From Turnera subulata (lineage: Eukaryota; Streptophyta; Magnoliopsida; Malpighiales; Passifloraceae): a stretch of DNA of 64,000 bases. A model generated the notes under the pieces. The model made no database searches, was not told the DNA's origin, and saw only the letters and a program-made list of their open reading frames with translations. Positions 20,504 through 30,538 of the stretch are shown piece by piece; position 1 is the stretch's first letter, and every line of letters begins with the position of its first letter. The stretch covers positions 105,625 to 169,624 of the forward strand of contig JAKUCV010002183.1 in the NCBI GenBank assembly GCA_028386065.3, in the 5' to 3' direction. Made by a program: the position numbers and the translations under genes.

Positions 20504-23500
20504 GTACCAGGGAGCAACATAGTCCTCAACCCTTTCCCTGTCACTCATTATCGCTGCAGCCGCATGGGGACATGGGATACCAGTCAGCTGCCATGATCGG
20601 CAGGTGCATTCCCTCTTTTTCTTGTCAACTACATGAAGGTTTTCTCCATCAGTCAGTTCATACATCCCACTGCCAATAGGTTGCACAAAGTAAGCCGTCC
20701 CTAAATCCCTACTTTTCTCCACCTCCCTGACAATCTTAGGTCCTAATTTGTCATTAAAAGACTTAACAAACCCTTGCCTTTCAGCAAGCCTTGTCATAAG
20801 CAGTCGTCTAATCTCTTCCAACATTGACACGATTGATTTGTATCGAGCTTCAATGATGAAAGCATTAAAAATCTCGCACATATTATTGTCAACAACATCA
20901 GACTTGCACCATGTTTTCTCAAATGCTCTACACCATTGCTTTGGATTGGCGTCCATAAAGTCCTTCTTGGCTTCCTCAGATATATCATCTAATTGACGAA
21001 CCAATTTAGCCAATTCCTACGGTGTTGTGGCCTTCACACATTTCCAAAAATGCCTTTGCAGATCCTCCCCTCGGTTGGCTTTCCTCCACTTGGCAAAAAT
21101 ATGCCTAGCACATTTTCTATGTTCTACATAGGGGAGTAGGTCTGAAACAGCCCTCACGAGTCCCTGCAACATTTACCAAAAATACAGTAAGCAGCGTATA
21201 TATAATAATACATCTTTGAAACTATTACAGTAGCAGTTTAAATCAGATATATTTGACCTTGTGTTGATCAGATACAAAGGTCCATCCATTCCCAAGACCC
21301 TGCGGTATGCGTAAATCATGCATCAGCATCTGAAAGAACCACCTCCAATTATCTGTGTTCTCAACTTGTACCACTGCCCATGCTAAAGGGTACATCTGGT
21401 TGTTGGAATCTCTCCCAACAGCTGTAAGTAATTGTCCTCCTAAAGAACCTTTGAGGAAGCATCCATCAACACCAAGGATGCGCCTACAACCTTTTTTGAA
21501 ACCGACCTTCAGGGCTCTAAAACATATGTAAATTCTCTTGAATACATGATTCCCGAAGTCATCCTCATTAGTATCCAGGGATATAGTGCTTCCAGGAATA
21601 GTGGTCTTCAAGGTCTGCACATAATCATGAAGCCTCTGGTACTCTCACTTCACATCATCTTTGTAATGAGCATCAATGGCCTCCTTAGTACGTCTTGCCA
21701 TGGGCCATGTTGTTTGCACCTTGAACTTCTTCCTGGATGCTTCTGCAATCTGAGTAGGCCTCATACTCATGGAAGCAGTGCCGTATTTTTCCACCAAATA
21801 GCTGGATATGACCTTGTAGTTAACTCGGGTGTTACTGTTAGCGCTTCCACAGTCGTGTTTCTTGTTTATTCGCCTAATGAACCAGATCTTGTTGGTTTTG
21901 TGATACCTAACTTGTACAAACTACCCGCAGTACTCTTCCTTGCACCTCCCACGCATCCTGTCGTTATCTATCTGCACCCACTTGATGTCTCTTCTCAGCA
22001 TAATGCTCTCTTTATCAAAAGCCTGCTTTGCCTCATTTCTATTCTTGAATATCATGCCCTCTTCAAAATGTGGAACCTTGTTTGTTGGGTTGAAGTAAAT
22101 CCCAGATCTCTTCCTCCTACGGCCATTGTCCCTAGCATCTCCGATTCCATCAATGAAGCTTCCTTTACTTTCTGAAAACTCATGCTCCTCTTCTACCCAT
22201 TTACCCTTTCTAAGTCGTGTTAATTCATCTTCGGCATCCGAAGCATCATTTCCTCCATTCCTTTCCTCTGGATCCTCGCCTAAGAAGATGTATATAATAT
22301 CAGTCAAACGCAATACATGACAGGCTTCAATAGCAAAACTGCCAACAATCACCACAACAAGAGTATATAAGATAAGGATGGTTTTACCTCTTCTAAGCGG
22401 TGTTCTAAGTGGTGTCAATTGACCCTCACTGCCATTCTCTTCATCATCTTACTGTGTACCATCCTGCCTATGATTTTCCCCTAGGCATGTAATGAAATGT
22501 CACAGCCAGCTTGCATGTGAGAGTCATAAATAATAAGTATTAGATAGAAAATTACAACAACTATGTCACTTGCACCTTCATCTTCCCTCTGATGAACACC
22601 TTCCTCAGCAGCTTCAGCTGTTGCTTCGGCTGTAGGGCTGCTTTCCCTCCAACCTCTCTTTTTTCTACTTGCTCTTGCTATTTTTGAGATTGTTTCTATT
22701 ACCTTTGCTCTACACTGCTGCAATTCTTCATTTCCCTCTATCAAGTCATCAACACCAACCCAGTCATGGTCTACTTCCACACCGTTTTCTTCTTCCAAAT
22801 CAGCTTCATGGTTCACAGTATGCATATGACCATCCTCATGGTTTGGGACTTGAACATCACCAGCACCGCCAAAAGCCACGCTTTCTCTAATCTGCGCATC
22901 TCCATGCCCTAAATCATAACCGAAATCCTCAATACCATCATGTCCAAGGTCTTTTTCTTCCAAAGCAACTGATTCTACTTGTTCTTCAAAGGCCGCTGCG
23001 ACTGTGTCTTCTTCTTAGTCTTTAAAAGCACCTCTGTCTTCTTGCTCTTCCAAGGCAGTTATGTCTTCTTCATCTTCAAGAGTAGTTGTGTGAACCTGCT
23101 CTTCTTCAAAGGCAGCCTCATGCTCTTCGAAGGCACCTTCATGCTCTTCAAAAGCAGCTCTCTGTAGTTGCTCTTCAAACTCATCAAAGGCAGCTATGTC
23201 TTCTCCGGAAGCTGCTATGTCTTCATGCTCTTGAGGAGCAGCTGTGTGAAGTTGGTCTTCAAATTCATCAAAGGCAGTTATTTATTCTTCAGAAGATGCT
23301 CTGTCTTTATGGTCTTCAAGAGCAGTTGTGTGTAGTTGCTCTTCAAACTCCTCGTCTTCAAAAGAAGCTGTTTCTACTTAGTCTTCAAATGCCGTTGTGT
23401 CTTCATGGTTTTGGGCTTAGTTTAGTGGTTCCTCATCACCCACTTGTCTGCTACCCTCATTTATAGCTACGTCATTAACATCATCAACCAGACCAGCTAC

Positions 23501-24040
23501 CTCAGCCCCATTAATGACTTCACTTCGCCCACCAACAGCTTCCTCATCCTCATCATAATAACATGGAGGGACAGGGATGTTCCGTCTCCTACACACTTCC
23601 CTAGGGTGTTCTGCCCCCCAGCACGGGTGGTCCTCCTCCCTATGCTCTATATAGAAATCTGCACGATTGTACTTGGACAATAGGTCGAATAGTGGGCCCA
23701 AGTCCTGGTCACCTGTGATAAGTACGAGCTCCTCCTCAAGTAAATATCCTCTGCCCCTCCCCTTTCTTTTAAAAATTCTTTGGCACATGGTAGTACATGT
23801 TAGAGACATTTTTATACCTTAATTCCCCACACATAATAATAATACTATGGTAGAATATTTTGTCCATATCAGCTCTTTTCTCCCTCGGCCCAGCCGAATA
23901 CTTAAGCCTCCTCCGGGTTCTAACGAATTCCCCACCAATATAAAACTGCAATCGCGCATGGTAATCATGCCCTACCTGTTTCACAAAGACAATACAAACC
24001 ACTACAGTCTCAACAACCAATACAAACAAAAAACAATTGT

Positions 24041-24412
24041 TTGAATAATTGAAGCAGCCTGGACAACTACCAACACCATGCATATTAACGTATAAATAAC
24101 CAATTACATAACCAAAAACCACATGCAGCAACGCCTTATCTGAATCCCTGATAATATATTCATTTGGAGTTTCTAAGTCGTGTGAACAATCCAAACAATC
24201 CAAAAGCAAAAATGATATACTAAAAAACCAAAACCAAAACATTTGAATAATGTCTGCACCATGGACCACTACCAGACATCATGCATATTAACAAATAAAA
24301 AACACATGCAGCAACAGCAACACCTTATCAATTCATAATATGTAAACAAATATAAATTCATTTAGAGTTTCTAAGTCGTGTGAACAATCAAAAAGCAAAC
24401 GAAGATAATAAA
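24041..24412. repeat. Tandem duplication of about 200 bp in the transposase 5' region
   Basis: Segments starting TGGACAACTACCAACACCATGC (24060) and TGGACCACTACCAGACATCATG (24262) continue in parallel to the shared TTTCTAAGTCGTGTGAACAATC. Rest of 23970-25070: untranslated leader or intron, no other gene seen. Confidence 0.7.
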
Positions 24413-25072
24413 CAACAACCAAAATCAAGCAGCATCACACAGTACTGGGAACAATGTGAACCACGAGTCAACGGGAAAAAGAAAAAGAAAAAGCAATATT
24501 TACCTCCTCGACAGTGACACCTCCTTCCATTCAACAAGCAGCAGAGATTCCCCAGCTGGATACAGCAGACCCTACACTACACAGACCTGTTCCCCCACCA
24601 CCTTGACTTCCTTTGCTTGCTTTCGCAGACAAGACACTCAAAAACACCTCCTTTAGCCCCTCACAGTGCTGAACCACTACGTGAAGATGCGACAATTTGC
24701 TTCTTCCTTTCTTGCTTTCTAATTGTCTTTCTTATTCTTCCTTTTTCCTCCTTTTGCCTTTTTTTTTTTTTCTGTTCTAACATTTAGAATAAATTTAGCA
24801 CCAACTCCTCATCTTCTTCTCTTCCCAGCTCGGAAGTTAGAAGACCAAAACGACATGGTATCGGTCAGTGGAATCCTCTCGTTCGATTGTAACGCCCAGA
24901 CCCACCACGTCCAAAACGGCAACATGGACATTGTATAGTGCGAAACGACACACACCCGCTACCATGCTTCCGCATTTCAATTGAAAGCGGCGACGTGTTG
25001 GATGGGCGGCAAAGTTCGCGCCAAAACGTGTCTTCCCATGGAAGTGGCCGACATGTGGGACCCACTGTCTCG

Positions 25073-25588
25073 TCATCTGCACAGACGGAACAGAGAAGGA
25101 GAAAAACTAAATGAAGGGTTTTCTTTTAAAAAAGTCAAACCATTAATGTAAAACGGCAACCGACGACACGCATTGGGCGAGACGACGACTCGTTCTTCGT
25201 TGGGCTTGCGTTTTAATTGAAACGACGCCGCCCGGTTGGGCGCCAAAATTCCCGCCCAAACACCGACGCAGCTGCAAGTGGCCGACACATGGGGTCCACC
25301 ATCTTTTTGTTTAACTTTACGTATTTGTAAGGTTACGTACGTGCCTAGCGATATTTCTTACAAGGAAATTCGGGATATACTTGAATTACGAAAAATGAAC
25401 GCGGCTGACAGGAGGGGGCCCACTGGTGACACGTGTCGGATCCAGGTTGGCGAACCGGCACCAGCGGGTGAAAAGGACGGGTTTCTTGTATTTTGAACAG
25501 GTTGGGGGACGTCAACGTTTATTTTTGAAAGAGTGGGACGGAAACATTGATTTCATTAAAGTTGGGGGACAATCTGCGCCTTTTAACC
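25073..25588 (-). repeat. Right terminal inverted repeat of the MULE
   Basis: Inverse of 14431-14961. Just inside it, 25010-25075 is a diverged direct copy of 25230-25300 (GGCGNCAAANTTC...GAAGTGGCCGACATGTGGG), a duplicated subterminal segment. Confidence 0.9.
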
Positions 25589-25765
25589 GTTTCTTCACAA
25601 TCCCTTTTTTGTTCCTCAAATCTCACAATCGCAAGATTCTTTATCGTAGAATTCTAATTGTTCTATGATCCACTGCCAAAACCCTAACCCTAATCGTTCA
25701 ATCGTGCATTGTTTTTGATTGGTTTGGTTTGTTTGTATTGCATGGTGTTGTTGGAATTGAATTAG

Positions 25766-26988
25766 ATGTGTCTCCACATCTTGCCGGAGGAGTTGGTTCT
25801 GGACATTTTGTGGAGGTTGCCGGTGAAGTCTGCTGTGCGATTTAGATGTGTCTCCACATCTTGGTGTACTCTCCTCTCAGACCCTCAAATTGTTTACAAG
25901 AATTTCCTTTTGCGTCGCAACAACATTGATGACAAGCAGTATCCATATATTCTGGTGAAACGCCGGGACGTCACAACCAAGGATTTCGTGTACTCGCTGG
26001 TGTCTCAATCGACTCTCGAGGTGGTATCCGAGACCAAACAAGTGCCGAACCCTATTGGCCTCGACTATGTCACCGACGCCGACGAAGGCTGCAGCGCCGC
26101 CCTCTTCACCGGGGGATGTCGTGATGGTTTAATTTGTATGAGTTTGTATGACTCTGACGTGGAAGGGATTGTAGTGTGGAATCCTGCAACCACCGAGACA
26201 AAAGTGGTAACACTACTTGAAGATATCGAAGATGAGGAGGAGTACAGCCCGACGCTGCGTGTTGGTTTTGGTTTTGACACTAAAACAAGTGATTACAAGA
26301 CTGTGAGGGTTTTGCTCGACGAGGAATACCGTTCGGAAGTTCAGGTGTACAGCATGAAGAGTGGTTCCTGGAGGAGAAGAATAACTTTTCTAGCAGTTAA
26401 CAATATTTGGCATCATCATATGTTTTGTCCCGAGACCGAGACCAGATTCTATTCTCTGGCATATGATGAGGATGGAGGTTAATAATTGTATCAATTGATG
26501 TGGGCACCGAACAGTTCAACAAAGTGGCTATGCCTGATGATGTTAACAGCAGGAGGTGGAATGGGTGGCCAGCGTGTTTTATGTTGAATGACAAGTACAT
26601 AGCCATGATCGTTTATAATCCCCAAGAAGAAATAGGCGGCGGCAAATCCTTCGACACTTGCTTACTTGTTAGAGTAGATGGTGTCGTTTATAATCCCCAA
26701 GAAGAAATAGGCGGCGGCAAGTCCTTCGACATATGGGTTCTATTGGAAGATGGCGTGGAGGAGTCGTGGACTAAATTGTTCACCATTACAGGGCTTCCTG
26801 GAGTGGAAGTTCCTCTCGGTTTCTGAACTAATGGAGACTTATTCTTCGGAACATGCAGCGGGCATCTGCTTGTATACGATCTAGTTACACGAGAATTTAA
26901 GCAACTTGATCAAGTATTTGGCCGACCAGATGAAGGCAGCTTCCAGATTGTACCTTACAGCATTTCTCATTGTAAGCTTACTCAATAA
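25766..26988 (+). pseudogene. F-box/FBA pseudogene
   Basis: Paralogue of the gene at 11681. The F-box is readable (ILPEELVLDILWRLPVKSA), but the normal start MTSEDY is replaced by MCLH, encoded by a short copy of sequence found 85 bp downstream (GATGTGTCTCCACATCTTG). FBA motifs follow as in the paralogues. A 1-bp deletion near 26475 shifts the frame into TAATAA. Downstream there is a 75-bp in-frame tandem duplication (26611-26685 and 26686-26760) encoding VYNPQEEIGGGKSFD twice, and a CAGA-to-CTGA change giving a TGA at 26824. Homology continues to the normal end HCKLTQ-stop at 26986. A truncated F-box protein of about 238 residues could still be made, but the three separate lesions argue for a pseudogene. 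Confidence 0.88.
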
Positions 26989-27700
26989 TGATTGGGCTAC
27001 ATGTGCAGACTGCAGAGAGACATGACTCTCTCATGCTAAGATGCAATTAGGTTTGATCTCCGAGTCAAACTAATGGTACTTATAGTTTATCATAGCAGTG
27101 ATGAAGTCATACAGAAGGCAGGTGCTCTTGGCCAATATACGTCTAAAAATATATGCTTTAGTTTCTTTCTTTGGCTGCTACATATTGCTCATTTATGCTT
27201 TTTCTTGCGCTAGATAAGACTCATTTTTTTTTTTCTTTCTCTTAACAGAGAAAATTTGAGCATTAATTGTCTAGATTATATTAGCATGCGACCAATGTAC
27301 ATATAGAAATAGATTATTGAGCACAAGTCCAATCTACTTTCGGTGCTGGAAAAATACTAGCTTGCGCGGTGTAAGCAATGCATTAATTGTATTGGATGAG
27401 AAGACTAAACATTGTTTGATGGTATTGAGCAAAAAGAAAAAAAAAAAATGATCTCTAGGAGTTGGAGTGGGTATCAATGCTTTGGCCTACTTGCACCAAC
27501 ATATCTCTAATCAGTCCTACTACTCTCTCCAAAGATGTGTTTTGATACTCACTCCACCTCCTAGAGATCAATTCTCAACGCAAATTGCAATAGAAATTGA
27601 AGAAAGCCATAACCTTCATTCCCTAAGCCATCCATTGACTGAATTGGAAGAATTGTTATCTCAGACAACCAACCATCTGCTGAATATCTGGTGAACTCAA
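26989..27700. repeat. Shared 3' flank of F-box genes, copy B
   Basis: Matches 12881-13087 and 52347-52760. The part near 27380-27560 (TTGTATTGGATGAGAAGACTAAACATT, then TCAATGCTTTGGCCTA) also matches 14207-14310. No separate gene seen. Confidence 0.75.
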
Positions 27701-28113
27701 CGTTTTAATATTTTTGTTTTATTTTAGACACATGATCATGAATGATCAGTGTGCCTCTTGCAAAACTCAATATTTAACCTTCATACCAGTGTCCAAAATG
27801 GCAAACTCATCATCCAACTCATTTGGTAGTACACCTTCCCACCATAACAACATACCAAAAGAAAGCTTTCCTCAGTGAAAACATCATCCATCAGATAAAT
27901 GATCCAAAGCAATCTTTATAATGCAATAACCAGCTTGGAAGACAAAATTGCAGCCTATTGACAGACTACTAGTAGAAACCACAGTGAAGAGTAAAGTACT
28001 AGTCATTCATGAACAAACTTAGCCAGTCCCATACAGCCTTTTGTAAAGACACTTGCAAGCAATTTAAGCTGACTACAACCGAGACCAAAATGAGCAGTAG
28101 TACCCTGTCAAAA
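27701..28113 (-). other. 3' region of the BED gene
   Basis: No frame of note. Probably the 3' untranslated region and flank of the minus-strand BED gene. A short direct repeat, CAGCCTATTGACAG, occurs at 27955 and 28120. Confidence 0.4.
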
Positions 28114-28851
28114 TCAGCAGCCTATTGACAGGGTACACAAAATTTCTATGTTTTCACCGTGCAGTGCTGCCATAAGTATTCCCAACATCACCATCAGTGC
28201 CTGGATATCCACCTGCCAAAATTTTCCCTGCCACTTGGTAAAATAGTTTGTCATAAGCTTCTGCCTGGACTTGGTTGGTTTTCTCATTTGACACCTCTTG
28301 AAATGTGCATGCAGACCACTAGTCCCATTAGCTGATTTGGCTCCAAGCAACATTTTGCAGCTGTTGCACTCGGCCTTAACTTCTCCATTCAAGTTCTTCT
28401 TCATGAAATGATTCCACACACTCAATATAGTAACTGCTTGCCCCTCAGATTCCAAAGGAGAAGCATTCATTTCAACCGCTTGAGTTGGAGGAGGCAATTT
28501 GGTTGGTGCTCCTCGCTTCAGACACCTCCTGTAATGTCCATGGAGACCACTAGTCCCATTAGTTGATTTCCCTACAAGCAACATTTTGCAGTTGTTGCAC
28601 TCAGCTTTAACTTCTCCATTCACTTCCTTCTTTGTGAAATAATTCCAAACCACACTTCTTGTTTTCCCATTAGACTTGGGGACGGAACCTGTTATAATTT
28701 CTCTTGGTCTGTAAGAATTGACTTCAACTGGTGAATGAGAACCATCAATTTCTACTGGTGTGTAAAAATTGGCGCTTTCTTCCATTGGCGAATCTGCGGG
28801 ATTGGAGGCATCATTGAGCATGCTAGCTGGTTGTGTTGGCATGATGGACAT
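28114..28851 (-). CDS. Small protein with two BED-type zinc fingers
   Basis: Frame of 245 residues. Start chosen at the ATG of MSIMPTQPASMLN because a good splice acceptor (TTTGTGCAG) lies 16 bp upstream; a noncoding first exon probably lies near 29478-29600, with a donor at CAGGGTACT. Two BED domains at about residues 66-110 (WNYFTKKEVNGEVKAECNNC to HYRRC) and 143-187 (WNHFMKKNLNGEVKAECNSC to HFKRC) keep the C-x2-C and H-x3-C ligands. A short stretch after them, KSRQKLMTNYF, resembles the start of hAT transposases, but no hAT catalytic or dimerisation region follows. Likely a DNA-binding protein derived from a hAT-type transposase. Its promoter side faces the upstream block of an F-box unit. 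Confidence 0.75.
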   Translation of the reverse strand: MSIMPTQPASMLNDASNPADSPMEESANFYTPVEIDGSHSPVEVNSYRPREIITGSVPKSNGKTRSVVWNYFTKKEVNGEVKAECNNCKMLLVGKSTNGTSGLHGHYRRCLKRGAPTKLPPPTQAVEMNASPLESEGQAVTILSVWNHFMKKNLNGEVKAECNSCKMLLGAKSANGTSGLHAHFKRCQMRKPTKSRQKLMTNYFTKWQGKFWQVDIQALMVMLGILMAALHGENIEILCTLSIGC

Positions 28852-29459
28852 AACGAGTAAAGCCCTGCACAAATTTTAACACAGTATTTGTGTAATGAGC
28901 TAATCTTAAGAAAGGAAAAATCGGATCATCAGTCATTAGTATGAGCAAATCTTTCCTTTTAAAGATTTTTTTTCCTTTTTTTTTTTGAAAATCAAATACC
29001 AAATACCAATTTTTTTGAAAATAAAAAATCAGAACCAATTTTTTCCTCCTGGGTGAAACAAACAAGCCAAAATTAGCAGATTCCCAGAGCATCACATATA
29101 TATCTACCAAAGGCAGGTATCTTATAAAGGTGATGGCTTCAAGCTTTTCTGCAAGTGTTTATGAATCCAATTCTCTGAACAGTACAACACTAACACTTTG
29201 CAACATAAAAAAAGAAAAGAAAAATGCAAGTCTTTTCCTTTCTTTTTTTTTTTTAAATACGCCACTACTATACCCAATATCACAACCCAAGCAAGTAAAA
29301 TCTAAGAGCAAAATCATGAAATTGACCCAAAATTACGACTATTGGGGCTGAAAACAAGTTCTATGGGGAGGGTATCAACCTAACATCGCTGTCTTACAAA
29401 GAGACCAACAGAAATGAAAGATTGAACAAAGAAAACAGAAAAACAGAGAGAATCCAACA

Positions 29460-29600
29460 GAAGAGTAAGAGTAGTACCCTGAAGTCTTTATCTTGTGATA
29501 CGAGATTGAGAGAGTATGTTGGGTTTTCAGCTCGGAGCTGCCTCCTCTGTTGGCCTGGCTTAGAGAAAAAACATCTGTGAGGATCTTAATTAAGTAGTGC
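29460..29600 (-). other. Probable noncoding first exon of the BED gene
   Basis: Conserved with 53170-53312, which lies in the same place in another unit whose BED coding region is gone. It ends (minus strand) with a donor-like CAG/GGTACTACT. The intron would run to about 28868. Confidence 0.5.
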
Positions 29601-30480
29601 CTTTTTTTTTTTTTTTTTTACTGTGTTGGGTTGATAACCCAGCGGGAAAACTAAAGGCAAACGAGCAAAGATTAGACTTTAGAGCGGGAACACAATTTTT
29701 GGTTGGAGGGAAAATGGGCGGGTTCTAGTTTTGTTTTGTGGGGTATTAATTCAATCAAATTCAAAACACTCAAATCTAAAAGAAAGAGATGCGACTGTGA
29801 CTATGAGTGAAGGAAGATTTCTGTTGTGCAATCGGTTCTTCCGAACTTGGAAACTGAAACCGAATAAATGTTCGGTTAATATCAACCGAACTTTAGAAGA
29901 ATCATACCGATTACCGATACCGAACATAATGCTTACCGAATACCGAATAAACCGAACTTAAAACAGTTTTGATTTGAAAGCTGCAACGACTCGCATGCCA
30001 ACAACTAGAACTTCTCACTTCGGCTTCCATTTCTGTAATTGTATAAAAGGGCTTTAGCGAGACGGAGAGAGAGAGATACTGGGTTTAGGTTTTGTTGCTG
30101 GGAGGAGTAGTTTGGATTGGGGTTGCAGGAGAACAGAGGAGAGACCATAACTCCATAAGCAGGCAGGTAATATATAAAGACGATATGTTGATTAAGAGGA
30201 CCACCACATCCACAGTGAGGGAACAAAACAAGAGATTTGCCGATACAAAAAGGTTTTGTTAGTTTTCTGTTTAGTTTTGGCAAAACATCATAATTAACCC
30301 TTAGTTTTACTTAATTGGTCGATTTGGCACCTAGTTTTCAATTAGGTCCAATTGACACATTACTAATTATACAAATTGGGTTTAAATTTCCCCCAATTCT
30401 CTCGATTTCAGAACTTCGGGGCAGCTGCTCCTCCACATATTAAGTAAAATTTAAAGGGTTAAATTTAGGTGTTTAGCTGT
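29594..30480. repeat. Upstream block of the F-box unit, copy B
   Basis: Matches copies A and C (AGCGGGAA, CAATCGGTTCTTCCGAA, a degenerate palindrome TTCGGTTAATATCAACCGAA at 29872, CTTAAAACAGTTTTGATTTGAAA, ACTTAATTGGTCGATTTGGCACC). No F-box gene follows; a Pack-MULE begins at 30539. Confidence 0.75.
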
Positions 30481-30538
30481 TTTCTTCGTGCTAAAAAGGA
30501 GTGCATGCTTTTGTTGCATGATCCTACAATTAATACTT

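Larger units (their letters stand above)
16283..23965 (-). pseudogene. MuDR-type transposase gene, multi-exon, with premature stops
   Basis: Read right to left. N-terminal PB1-like domain: FYIGGEFVRTRRRLKYSAG near 23930 to ADFYIEHREED near 23630, with frameshifts near 23960 and 23790. A long acidic region of AFEE/LEEH repeats follows (about 23420-22560) with several stops. Then the MuDR N-terminal domain (GIYFNPTNKVPHFEEGMIF, near 22080) and the DDE domain: LGVDGCFLKGSLGGQLLTA near 21475 with the first Asp, FVSDQHK|GLVRAV with the second Asp, split by an intron (about 21164-21256). A SWIM zinc finger follows, CTCRSWQLTGIPCPHAAAAI near 20590, then DYVAPWY, where the solo LTR interrupts; HKQTYINSYKCAINPVPGE continues at 18885. 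Then come a zinc knuckle (CQLCFHFGHNIATC near 18510), duplicated small exons and an RGG-rich tail ending at 16283. Confidence 0.88.
14431..25588. mobile_element. MuDR-like autonomous-type Mutator element (MULE), 11.2 kb
   Basis: Terminal inverted repeats of about 515-530 bp bound the element: GGTTAAAAGGCG at 14431 and its inverse ending CCTTTTAACC at 25588. Flanks GTTTTTCCAC (14421-14430) and GTTTCTTCAC (25589-25598) fit a 10-bp target duplication with two mismatches. Inside are a minus-strand MuDR-type transposase gene starting near the right end and a plus-strand GRF zinc-finger gene starting near the left end, so the two are convergent. A solo LTR (18890-20503) has entered the transposase. 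Without it the element is about 9.5 kb. Stops and frameshifts in both genes mean this copy is dead. It sits between the 3' flank of one F-box copy and the upstream region of the next. Confidence 0.9.

Noticed and set aside
24837..25496. Protein-coding frames in the right end of the MULE
   Set aside because: They are translations of the inverted repeat; the same frame appears in the left repeat (14717-15034).
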